Shown here: positions 33,125 to 40,919 of the stretch, piece by piece | Numbering within the stretch: the stretch's first letter is position 1 | Layout of the letters: every line of letters starts with the position of its first letter | NCBI GenBank assembly: GCA_000717735.1 | Contig: JOBE01000048.1 | Coordinates: 1-55,440, forward strand | Source of the DNA: Streptomyces griseoluteus | Lineage (GTDB): Bacteria; Actinomycetota; Actinomycetes; Streptomycetales; Streptomycetaceae | Direction of reading: 5' to 3' | DNA length: 55,440 nucleotides | Translations under genes and position numbers: made by a program | Notes under the pieces: model-generated | Database searches by the model: none | What the model saw: the letters and a program-made list of their open reading frames with translations, nothing else | What the model was told of the DNA's origin: nothing

Positions 33125-36100
33125 TCAGGGGGCGGGCCGCTCCTCCGGCGTGTCCTCAGGCGTGTCCGCGGGCGGCGTCACCGGCTCCTCCGGCGGGTCC
33201 TGCGGGGCCACCGCGTAGGTCTCCACCGACCAGAGCGAGTAGCCGTACGGGGTCGCCCGCTTCTCTCCCTGCACCCGCAGGAAGCGCGTGTCCGCCGCGT
33301 CCATCCGGACCGTCTCCCGGCCGCCCCTGCCGTCGGCGACCGTGGCCGCCGTACGCCAGACGCGCCCGTCGGCCGACACCTGGACCCGGTACCGGGAGGC
33401 GTACGCGTCCTGCCAGTGCAGCACCACCTGACCTATCCGGGCCGGCGCGGGGAGCTCCAGCTGCCACCAGGCGCCGTCCTCCGCGGGGGACGACCAGCGG
33501 GTCGCCGGATCGCCGTCCGCCGCAGAGGAGGCGGGGAAGTCCGGCGTCTCGTCGCCCGACGACGAGACCGTCGCCGTCCGCGCCAGGTCCGGGCCGGCCG
33601 TACGCGGGAAGGCCCGCACCGTCAGGACCCGCTCCTCGCCCGCGAAGGACACCGGCACCCGGTACGCGCCCGCGGGCGCGTCCGGCGCCACCGACACCTC
33701 CAGGGGTACGGTCGTCCGCGCGCCGCGCTCCACCACCGCCTGCTCCGGCAGCCGGACGGTGACGCCCTTCGGGGCCTTCGCCGTCAGCGGCCCGCGCACC
33801 TCGCCCGCGCGCTGCCCCGTCAGCTCCACGTCCACCCGCTGGGCCGGGCCGCCGATCTCCGCGTCCGTCTCCGTACGGGCCAGCGCGAGGCCCGCCCGCG
33901 GTCCGTCCGCGAACCAGGGCACCAGCGAACGCACCTCGGGCGCCGGTCCCTCGCCGTTCCACACCACCCGCAGCGCCTCGGCCCGCAGCCCCTTGAGCTC
34001 GGCCTGCGTCCACCCGGACGCCGACAGCGGGCCGAGCGGCCGCCAGCCCTCGCCCGGGACGTACGCCTCCACGCGCGCGTGATGCGTGGCCGCGCCCGCG
34101 TCCGCCCCACCCGATTCGGCCGGCTCAGCCGGCTCGACCGGTTCGGTCATCACCGTCAGGGCCTCCACGGGCCGCGCCCGGTCGAGCCGCACGGTGTACG
34201 AGCCGGTGGCGCGGTCGGCGGTGGCCGCCGGGGTGCGGTCGGCGCCCGTCCAGGCCTCGGCCCGGTCCACCGCGCGCGTGAGGAACGGATCCAGCACCCC
34301 CGCGCCGACCGTCACCCGGCTCGCCTTCAAGTCCTTGCGCAGCTGTTCGAGGCGCAGCTGCGCCTTCCAGGCCGCCGCTCCGTCACCGGCCGACTGGGCG
34401 AGAAGCATGTCGACCGCCGTCTCGCCCGCCAGTCCGTACCGGGAGAGCTGGTCGAGCCAGGGGCCCGTCTCGTCGTCGAGGGCGCCGCCCGCGGCCGCCG
34501 CGAGCCGCCCGGGGGCCTCGCGCATCACGGTGAACGCGGCCCGCAGCTCACGCGCCGCCTTCTCCCCGCCCGCCCCGTCGCCGCCCGCGCCCGCCGTGCC
34601 CGTGGTCGCGCCCGTGGCCGTACGAGTGGCCCAGAAGGCCGCCAGGAGCGGCTTCAGGTAGGCCGATTCGCCCGCCGGGTCGAGGACCGAGGAGGCGCCG
34701 TTCCCGGCGAGCGCCCGCAGCGCCTCGCGGGCGGCCGGGTCCGGGCCCGCGAGGTCGTCGACGGCCGCCCGCCAGGACTCCCGCGGCCGGTAGCCGCGCG
34801 GGTTCCAGGCGTAGTCGGCGGTGGTGAAGAGCGGCACGCGGGAGGCCGCGGGCTGCTCCATGGCGTGGGCGAGGAAGGCGGCGGAACCGGCGGCCACGGC
34901 CGGCTCGCGCCCCGTGGCGGGGCCGAGGAACAGCCGGTCCTGGGCGTAGTCGTTGACCGGGTAGTTGTCCATGGTGACCAGCGGGTGGCGCAGCGCGCCG
35001 CGCGCGCCCGCCAGTTCGCCGCCGGTGATCGTGCGCGGTACGACGCCGACACCGGTCCACGCCACCCGCACGTCCGTGTCGAGCGCCTCGGCGAGCTTCG
35101 CGCGGTAGGCGGTCGCGCCGTCCTGGTAGTACTCCGTGGGCATCACCGTCAGCGGCTCGGCGTCGGGGTGCCGTTCGGCGAGACGGCGGGCGATCGTGTT
35201 CGCCACGCGCGCGTGGGCGGCGGCAGCGGCCTCGGGGCCGCGCCCGAAGGTGTCGGCGTCCCGGTCGCAGTGCCACTCGTCGTACGAGGCGTCCTGGAAC
35301 TGAAGCTGGAAGGAGCGCACCCCGAGCGCCCACATCGCGTCGAGCTTCGAGCTCAGCGCCGTCACGTCGTCGGCCGACGACAGGCACATGGACTGGGCGG
35401 GCGCCACGGCCCAGCCGAGCGTCACGTGCCGGGCGCGGGCCCGTTCGGCGAGCGCGCGGAACTCGGCCTGCTGGGCTGCCGGGTAGGGCTCGCGCCACTG
35501 CACCCCCCGGTAGGGGTCGTCGCCGGGCGCGTACAGATAGCGGTTCTGCTTGGTCCGGCCGAGGAAGTCGATCTGGGCGAGCCGCTGTTCCATGGTCCAG
35601 GGGCGGCCGTAGAAACCCTCGGTGATCCCGCGCTCGGCCGTTCCCGGCCAGTCGCGTACGACGACCCCGGGGACCTCCCCGCCGGTGCCGAGGAGCTGAC
35701 GCAGCGTCTGCACGGCGTGGAACAGGCCGTCCTCGCCCACGCCGTCCAGGACGACCGTGTCCCGCCCCTGGAGGCGGCCCGTGGCGAGCCGGTAGCCACC
35801 GCGCGGCAGGTCGACACGGTCGGGCACGCGCAGGGCGGTCAGCGCCGCTCCGGCGGCCTCGCCGGAGGGCCCCGAGGCCCGGAAGACGGGCCCGCGGCCC
35901 GGGAGCCCGGTGTGGACGGTCCGTACACCGGCGGTCCGCAGCAGCTCGCGCAGGGCGGCGAGGGCGTACGGATCGGCGTCGTCGTCCGCGAGCAGCGTCA
36001 CCTCGTCCCCGAGGCGTACGGAGGGCCCGGCGGCGGTCAGGGACTGCGGCCGGGGCCAGACGGCGGGGAGCGCGGCGGTCGGCCGGGCGGGCGAGGTGGG

Positions 36101-36337
36101 CGCGGCGGCCGGACGGGCCGGCGAGGCGGTCGACGAGGGGGAGGCGGTCGGCGAGGCCACCGGCGGGGCCGGGTTCGTCGGCGCCGCCGGCGCCGTCGGG
36201 GCGAGAGGTGTCGCGGGCGAGCGCGGCGCCTTCGGAGCCGCCTGCGCCGCGCCCGGCATCACGACGCCGCCGAGGAGGCCGCCGATGACGGCGGCCGCGA
36301 CGGCCGTCGCGGTGCGTCTGCTGCGCCCGAGGTGCAC
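33125..36337 (-). CDS. Secreted GH84-like (beta-N-acetylglucosaminidase) protein with F5/8-type domain
   Basis: A 1070-aa exported protein. The Arg-rich signal peptide ends near residue 34 (PGAAQA-APKAP). A Pro/Ser/Thr/Ala linker (35-90) is followed by a GH20b-like N-terminal domain (about 92-225) and the GH84 catalytic region starting RGITEGFYGRPWTMEQRLAQIDF. The usual active-site pair F-D-D-I appears here as FQLQFQDA (Q348-D349). After helical and beta-rich regions, a C-terminal F5/8 discoidin-like carbohydrate-binding domain (ARTATVSSSGDETPDFPASSAADGDPATRW...) follows, then an acidic Pro/Glu tail. GTG at 36337 has AGGGAGATCC upstream. It may act on chitin fragments, peptidoglycan or O-GlcNAc substrates outside the cell; substrate and activity are uncertain because of the changed motif. 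Confidence 0.85.
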   Translation of the reverse strand: MHLGRSRRTATAVAAAVIGGLLGGVVMPGAAQAAPKAPRSPATPLAPTAPAAPTNPAPPVASPTASPSSTASPARPAAAPTSPARPTAALPAVWPRPQSLTAAGPSVRLGDEVTLLADDDADPYALAALRELLRTAGVRTVHTGLPGRGPVFRASGPSGEAAGAALTALRVPDRVDLPRGGYRLATGRLQGRDTVVLDGVGEDGLFHAVQTLRQLLGTGGEVPGVVVRDWPGTAERGITEGFYGRPWTMEQRLAQIDFLGRTKQNRYLYAPGDDPYRGVQWREPYPAAQQAEFRALAERARARHVTLGWAVAPAQSMCLSSADDVTALSSKLDAMWALGVRSFQLQFQDASYDEWHCDRDADTFGRGPEAAAAAHARVANTIARRLAERHPDAEPLTVMPTEYYQDGATAYRAKLAEALDTDVRVAWTGVGVVPRTITGGELAGARGALRHPLVTMDNYPVNDYAQDRLFLGPATGREPAVAAGSAAFLAHAMEQPAASRVPLFTTADYAWNPRGYRPRESWRAAVDDLAGPDPAAREALRALAGNGASSVLDPAGESAYLKPLLAAFWATRTATGATTGTAGAGGDGAGGEKAARELRAAFTVMREAPGRLAAAAGGALDDETGPWLDQLSRYGLAGETAVDMLLAQSAGDGAAAWKAQLRLEQLRKDLKASRVTVGAGVLDPFLTRAVDRAEAWTGADRTPAATADRATGSYTVRLDRARPVEALTVMTEPVEPAEPAESGGADAGAATHHARVEAYVPGEGWRPLGPLSASGWTQAELKGLRAEALRVVWNGEGPAPEVRSLVPWFADGPRAGLALARTETDAEIGGPAQRVDVELTGQRAGEVRGPLTAKAPKGVTVRLPEQAVVERGARTTVPLEVSVAPDAPAGAYRVPVSFAGEERVLTVRAFPRTAGPDLARTATVSSSGDETPDFPASSAADGDPATRWSSPAEDGAWWQLELPAPARIGQVVLHWQDAYASRYRVQVSADGRVWRTAATVADGRGGRETVRMDAADTRFLRVQGEKRATPYGYSLWSVETYAVAPQDPPEEPVTPPADTPEDTPEERPAP

Positions 36338-36589
36338 GGGATCTCCCTTCGGCGGCCCGGCCCGTCCGGCCGGTCCAGCCGCTCCGCCGGTCGGTAACGA
36401 GTGGGTCACGAGCCCACCACCCGTCGCACTGAGGTGTCAATGCAGGTGGCCGATGTGTCGCCTTTGCCCGGCGAGCCGTCGGCGAGGTGACGTCACTTCG
36501 CCACATTCCGCCGGTAAAACGAGGTGCGGTGGGTAGGGCTCAGTCATTGCCCCAGGTCCCACCTGTCGAGACGAAACCGGGAGACCCCC

Positions 36590-36829
36590 GTGACCCCCCT
36601 GAGCACGACCGCCCATCACCCCGGACGGATACGGATCGCGCAGCGGTCGGCCCCGGCCGGCGAACCGCTCACCGGCGAGCCACTGACCGGTGAGCCGCTG
36701 ACCAGCGAACCGCCGCTCCCCGACGCCGCCCCCCTCACCAGCGAACCGCCCCTGACCGTGGCGGCCCCCCTCACCAGCGAGCCCACCGCCCCCGGCAGCG
36801 CGGGCGGCCCGGAGTCCCCCGGAGTGTGA
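36590..36829 (+). CDS. Small repeat-rich ORF upstream of malQ
   Basis: A possible 79-aa protein beginning at GTG 36590 with GGGAGA 5 bp upstream and ending 1 bp before the malQ start. From residue 24 it is made of repeats of the type GEPLTGEPLTGEPLTSEPPL, later PLTSEP twice more, so it is proline-rich and probably disordered. It matches no family I know. The good ribosome binding site and tight spacing to malQ suggest a leader or coupled small protein; the low complexity makes a spurious frame possible. Confidence 0.4.
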   Translation: MTPLSTTAHHPGRIRIAQRSAPAGEPLTGEPLTGEPLTSEPPLPDAAPLTSEPPLTVAAPLTSEPTAPGSAGGPESPGV

Positions 36830-36830
36830 A

Positions 36831-38924
36831 GTGACCCTGGCCCGTCTCGCCGCCCGTCACGGCGTCGCCACCGCCTACAGCCCCTCCGAAGGCGTCACCG
36901 TCCCCGTGCCGGACGCCACCGTGGTCGCCGTCCTCGGCGCCCTCGGCGTGGACGCGGCCACGCCCGAAGCGGTCTCCGCGTCCCTCGACGCGGCGGAACG
37001 GGCCGACCGGGAGCGCCTGCTGCCCCCGACCCTGGTCCGGCGCCACGGCGGGGAGCCCGCCCGCCCGCCGGCCGGCCTGCCGCCCGGCACCCTGCTCCGG
37101 GTCACCACCGAGGACGGCGCCGTCGTCATCGGCGAGGACTGGGAGCGGCTGCCCCTCGGCGTCCACACGGTCGAGGCGCAGGCCCCGGACGGCCGCACGG
37201 CCACCAGCACCCTCATCGTGAGCCCCGCGCGCGTACCCGGCCCCGAGCACCGCACGTACGGGCTCCTCGTCCAGCTCTACTCCCTGCTCTCGCAGCGCTC
37301 CTGGGGCATGGGCGACCTCGGGGACCTCCGGGAACTCGTCACCTGGGCGGGCCGCATCCACGGCGCCGGATTCGTCCAGGTCAACCCGCTCCACGCGGGC
37401 GTGCCCGGCGCGCCCAGCGACCCCTCCCCGTACCGCCCCTCCTCGCGACGCTTCCCGGACCCCGTCCATCTGCGGATCGAGGAGATCCCCGAGTACGCCC
37501 TGGTCGGACCCGAGCGCCGCGAGGAGCTCGACCGGATCCTCGCCGAGGCCGCAGAGCTGCGCGAACGGGTCCTGGCCAAGGGCGCGGCGATCGACAGGGA
37601 CGCGGTCTGGGAGGTCAAGCGGCGGGCCCTGGAACTCGTCGTCGAGAGCGTGGAACTCGGCCCCGGCCGGCGCGCCGACTACCACGACTTCCTCGCCGCC
37701 CGGGGCCGCGCCCTGGAGGACCACGCCACCTACCGGGCCCTCGCCGAGCGGCACGGCCACCACTGGCGCGACTGGCCCGAGGAGCTGCGCGCGCCGCGCA
37801 CGGCCGAGGCCGTCGTGCGGGACGACCCCGCCCTGACCGCCCGGGTCGACTTCCACCTGCGGCTCGCCTGGCTGACCGACCGGCAGCTGGCCGACGCCGC
37901 CGCGGCCGCCAGGGAGGCCGGGATGGCGGTCGGGATCGTCCACGACCTCGCGGTCGGCGTCCACCCGGAGGGCTCCGACGCCTGGGCCCAGCAGGAGGCC
38001 TTCGCGGCCGGCATGTCGGTCGGCGCCCCGCCCGACGCCTTCAACGCGCGCGGCCAGGACTGGGGCCTGCCGCCCTGGCGCCCGGACGCCCTCGCCGCCG
38101 CGGGCTACGCCCCGTACCGCGGACTCCTCCGCGAACTCCTGCGGCACGCGGGCGCGTTGCGCATCGACCACGTGATGGGTCTCTTCCGGCTCTGGTGGGT
38201 GCCGCAGGGCCACGAGCCCACCGAGGGCACCTATGTGCGGTACGACGCCGAGGCGATGCTCGCGGTCCTGGTCCTCGAAGCCCATCGCGCGGGCGCCCTC
38301 GTCATCGGCGAGGACCTCGGCACGGTCGAACCGGGCGTACGCGAGGAGCTGGCCGGGCGCGGGGTGTTCGGCACCTCCGTGCTCTGGTTCGAGCGGGACT
38401 GGGCGGGCACGGGCCGCCCGCTGCCGCAGGACGGCTGGCGCGCCGAGTGCGTGGCCACGGCCACCACCCACGACCTGCCGCCGACGGCCGCGCGGCTCTC
38501 CGGCGACCACGTCACCCTGCGGCACCGGCTCGGCCTGCTCCCCGGCGACCTGGAGCGCGAGCGGTCGGCGGACGCGACCGAGACCGCCGAGTGGCTGGGC
38601 CTGTTCCAGCGGCTCGGGCTGCTGCCGGAGGGCCCGGGTGACGAGCAGTCGGAGATCAGGGCCGTCCACCGGTTCCTGCTCGGCACCCCGGCCCGCATGG
38701 TGGGGGTCTGGCTGCCGGACGCGGTGGGCGACCGCAGACCGCAGAACCTGCCGGGGACGTGGGACCAGTACCCCAACTGGCGGCTGCCGATCGCGGGCGC
38801 GGACGGGCAGCCGCTCACCCTGGAGCAGCTGGCCGCCTCGCCCCGGGCGCACGCCCTGCTGCGTGAGCTGCAGGCCCGTACGGCGGTCGGGAACGTCCGC
38901 GCGGGCGCGCAGGGGGGTGTCTGA
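36831..38924 (+). CDS. malQ: 4-alpha-glucanotransferase (amylomaltase, GH77)
   Basis: A 697-aa cytosolic enzyme that moves alpha-1,4-glucan segments between maltodextrins. The N-terminal beta-rich extension (about 1-130) is typical of actinobacterial MalQ. The GH77 barrel follows: YRPSSRRFPDPVHLRIEEIPEY, the nucleophile segment ALRIDHVMGLFRLWWVP, the acid/base segment LVIGEDLGTVEPGVREEL and the third acid in TATTHDLPPTAAR. Length is close to other Streptomyces MalQ. GTG at 36831 has GGAG 7 bp upstream. It is transcribed away from the GH84-like gene and may share a message with the small ORF before it. Confidence 0.93.
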   Translation: MTLARLAARHGVATAYSPSEGVTVPVPDATVVAVLGALGVDAATPEAVSASLDAAERADRERLLPPTLVRRHGGEPARPPAGLPPGTLLRVTTEDGAVVIGEDWERLPLGVHTVEAQAPDGRTATSTLIVSPARVPGPEHRTYGLLVQLYSLLSQRSWGMGDLGDLRELVTWAGRIHGAGFVQVNPLHAGVPGAPSDPSPYRPSSRRFPDPVHLRIEEIPEYALVGPERREELDRILAEAAELRERVLAKGAAIDRDAVWEVKRRALELVVESVELGPGRRADYHDFLAARGRALEDHATYRALAERHGHHWRDWPEELRAPRTAEAVVRDDPALTARVDFHLRLAWLTDRQLADAAAAAREAGMAVGIVHDLAVGVHPEGSDAWAQQEAFAAGMSVGAPPDAFNARGQDWGLPPWRPDALAAAGYAPYRGLLRELLRHAGALRIDHVMGLFRLWWVPQGHEPTEGTYVRYDAEAMLAVLVLEAHRAGALVIGEDLGTVEPGVREELAGRGVFGTSVLWFERDWAGTGRPLPQDGWRAECVATATTHDLPPTAARLSGDHVTLRHRLGLLPGDLERERSADATETAEWLGLFQRLGLLPEGPGDEQSEIRAVHRFLLGTPARMVGVWLPDAVGDRRPQNLPGTWDQYPNWRLPIAGADGQPLTLEQLAASPRAHALLRELQARTAVGNVRAGAQGGV

Positions 38925-38981
38925 CGCCCGTACGGCACCCCCGGGCGCGCGGCCCGTCTAGGCGTTCGCTACGTTTGCACC

Positions 38982-39209
38982 GTGGACAAGAAGAACGCTC
39001 TGCGCGCCGGCTCGCTCGCGGCCGGTACGACGCTGATGATGCTGCTCATGTCGTCCCCCGCGCTCGCGCTCACCCGCGACGACGGCGACGACCCGGCCCC
39101 CAAGCTGGAGGTCGTCGAGACCCTCGGCCTGTTCGTGGCCGCACCGCTGGTGCTGTTCCTGGTGATCGTCGGCCTGGTGATGGTGCTCGACAAGTCCAAG
39201 AAGGCCTGA
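38982..39209 (+). CDS. Small single-pass membrane protein
   Basis: A 75-aa protein with an N-terminal signal-like segment (AGSLAAGTTLMMLLMSSPALA, possible cleavage at ALA-LTRD), a short acidic stretch (DDGDDPAPK) and a C-terminal helix (LGLFVAAPLVLFLVIVGLVMVL) ending in DKSKKA. GTG at 38982 has no clear ribosome binding site. TACGTT six bases upstream could be a -10 box, which would make the mRNA leaderless. It lies 57 bp after malQ and is followed by a strong hairpin. Function unknown. Confidence 0.8.
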   Translation: MDKKNALRAGSLAAGTTLMMLLMSSPALALTRDDGDDPAPKLEVVETLGLFVAAPLVLFLVIVGLVMVLDKSKKA

Positions 39210-39231
39210 CCGCCTCCTCCTTCTCCTCGCC

Positions 39232-39270
39232 GAGGGCGCCGCACGGTACGACGTACCGTGCGGCGCCCTC
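39232..39270. terminator. Perfect 18-bp bidirectional terminator hairpin
   Basis: Arms 39232-39249 and 39253-39270 are perfectly complementary over 18 bp with a 3-nt loop (GAC). It sits between the small membrane protein gene and the convergent marR-type gene, so it can stop transcription from both sides. Confidence 0.9.
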
Positions 39271-39287
39271 GCGTGCGTCGGGGCCCC

Positions 39288-39794
39288 TCACGCCGTGGTC
39301 GCGAGCAGCCTGCGAAGCAGCCCGGCCAGCTGCTCCGCCTCCTCCTCGCTGAGGGCGGCCTCCAGGGCGGCCCGCTGCTCCGTGAGACCGGCCCCGACGG
39401 CCTGGTCCACCAGCTCCTTGCCGCGCTCGCTGAGGGTGACCCGCAGAGCGCGCCGGTCGTTCGGGTCGGGGCTGCGGGTGAGCAGCCCGGCCTTCTCCAG
39501 CTTGTCGAGCCGGCCCGTCATCCCGCCGGTGGTGATCATCAGCGTGGCCGTCAGCTCGCGCGGCGAGAGCGTGTACGGCTCGCCGGAACGCCGTAGCGTC
39601 GCGAGCACGTCGAACTCCCCGAGCGCCATGCCGTAGGGCGCGTACGCCTTGTCGACCTTGCCGCGCATGGCGTTGGCCAGCCGGTAGATCCGTCCGAAGA
39701 CCGCCATGGGGACGGTGTCCAGGTCCGGGCGGACGGCGGCCCACTGGTCGGTGATGGCATCGACGGCGTCGTGGGCGGGGGGCTCCGTAGTCAT
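39288..39794 (-). CDS. MarR-family transcriptional regulator
   Basis: A 168-aa winged-helix regulator. The core helices are VPMAVFGRIYRLANAMRGKVDKAYAPYGMALGEFDVLATLRR. The recognition region is LSPRELTATLMITTGGMTGRLDKLEKAGLL, followed by the wing RSPDPNDRRALRVTLSERG, a classical MarR signature, and a C-terminal dimer helix. ATG at 39794 is chosen; ATG at 39830 would add 12 residues. It is divergent from the first EamA exporter across a spacer full of repeats and palindromes, so it probably represses that gene and itself. Confidence 0.9.
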   Translation of the reverse strand: MTTEPPAHDAVDAITDQWAAVRPDLDTVPMAVFGRIYRLANAMRGKVDKAYAPYGMALGEFDVLATLRRSGEPYTLSPRELTATLMITTGGMTGRLDKLEKAGLLTRSPDPNDRRALRVTLSERGKELVDQAVGAGLTEQRAALEAALSEEEAEQLAGLLRRLLATTA

Positions 39795-39830
39795 GGATCC
39801 AGTGTTCCCTTCCCGCCGCCTCGATGGCAA

Positions 39831-39873
39831 CTAAGCCACTCTTCGCTAAGCCACTTGCAAGTAAGTAGCTTAG
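39831..39873. promoter_or_regulatory. Operator cluster between marR-type and EamA genes
   Basis: CTAAGCCACT occurs as a direct repeat at 39831-39840 and 39846-39855. ACTTGCAAGT (39853-39862) is a perfect palindrome. GCTTAG (39868-39873) mirrors CTAAGC (39846-39851). Followed by AT-rich AAGTTAATTA, this looks like overlapping MarR sites and promoter in the divergent spacer. Confidence 0.65.
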
Positions 39874-39945
39874 TGGTAAGTTAATTACCGCCAAGTCAGT
39901 CCGGCACTCCGTACCGGTCGGCACTCCAGAGCAGGGGGAACCGTC

Positions 39946-40914
39946 ATGTCCCGCAAGGCAGCCGTCGTCGCGCTCACCGCCCTCGCCCCCATCTCCTGGG
40001 GCTCCACCTACTTCGTCACCACGGAGTTCCTGCCGCCCGACCGGCCGCTCTTCACCGGCCTCATGCGCGCCCTGCCCGCAGGCCTGCTGCTCCTGGCGCT
40101 CACCCGCAAGCTCCCACAAGGAGCCTGGTGGTGGAAGTCCGCCGTCCTCGGGGCCCTCAACATCGGCGCCTTCTTCCCGCTGCTCTTCCTCGCCGCGTAC
40201 CGGCTCCCCGGTGGCGTCGCCGCCGTCGTCGGCTCCGTCGGCCCGCTCTTCGTCGTCGGCCTCGCCGCCCTCTTCCTGGGCGACAGGCCCACCGTGAAGT
40301 CGCTGCTCACCGCCGTCGCCGCCGCCTTCGGTGTCAGCCTCGTGGTCCTCAAGGCCGGCGCCGCGCTCGACCTCGTCGGGGTGATCGCCGGGCTGCTCTC
40401 CGCCCTCTCGATGTCGGCGGGCGTCGTCTTCACCAAGCGCTGGGGCCGCCCCGAGGGCGTCGGCGCCCTCGCGCTCACCGGCTGGCAGCTCACCGCGGGC
40501 GGCCTGGTCATCCTGCCGGTCGCCTTCCTGATCGAGGGCGCCCCGCCGGCCCTGACCGGCACCCACCTGGCCGGCTACGTCTACCTCGCCTTCGGCAACA
40601 CCGCGGTCTCCTACTTCCTCTGGTTCCGCGGCATCGAGCGGCTCAGTGCCTCCTCGGTCACCCTCCTCGGCCCGCTCTCGCCGATCACCGCCGCGATCAT
40701 CGGGTGGGCGGCGCTCGGACAGGCCCTCGGTCCGGTGCAGCTGCTCGGCATGGTGATCGCCTTCGGCGCCACGCTGGCGGGCCAGCTGGGCCCCCGTACC
40801 CCGAAGAAGCCCGAGCGGGCTGAGCAGGCCGAGTCCGCTGGATCATTCAGCTCAACTGAACGGAAGGTCCAGGAAGTTTCGATGGACCTGGAGGTTTCGG
40901 GAGTGCGACGGTAG
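39946..40914 (+). CDS. EamA (DMT) family transporter 1
   Basis: A 322-aa drug/metabolite-type exporter with ten predicted helices in two EamA repeats. The first starts VVALTALAPISWGSTYFVTTEFLPP and the second near GVIAGLLSALSMSAGVVFTKRWG. PLSPITAAIIGWAALGQ is the conserved end of the second repeat. ATG at 39946, preceded by GGGGGAA. The last 25 residues (SFSSTERKVQEVSMDLEVSGVRR) do not look like transporter sequence. They are encoded by DNA that appears to be the regulatory region of the next gene. It is probably controlled by the divergent MarR-type protein. Confidence 0.88.
   Translation: MSRKAAVVALTALAPISWGSTYFVTTEFLPPDRPLFTGLMRALPAGLLLLALTRKLPQGAWWWKSAVLGALNIGAFFPLLFLAAYRLPGGVAAVVGSVGPLFVVGLAALFLGDRPTVKSLLTAVAAAFGVSLVVLKAGAALDLVGVIAGLLSALSMSAGVVFTKRWGRPEGVGALALTGWQLTAGGLVILPVAFLIEGAPPALTGTHLAGYVYLAFGNTAVSYFLWFRGIERLSASSVTLLGPLSPITAAIIGWAALGQALGPVQLLGMVIAFGATLAGQLGPRTPKKPERAEQAESAGSFSSTERKVQEVSMDLEVSGVRR
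40844..40891. promoter_or_regulatory. LysR-type cis element, copy A
   Basis: CATTCAGC-N4-CTGAAC (inverted repeat TTCAG/CTGAA) is followed, 34 bp from its first base, by TTCGATGGACC. The same blocks with identical spacing recur at 42882 (copy B). It lies inside the 3' end of the first EamA gene and ends 29 bp before the second EamA start. Confidence 0.7.
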
Positions 40915-40919
40915 GCGGC

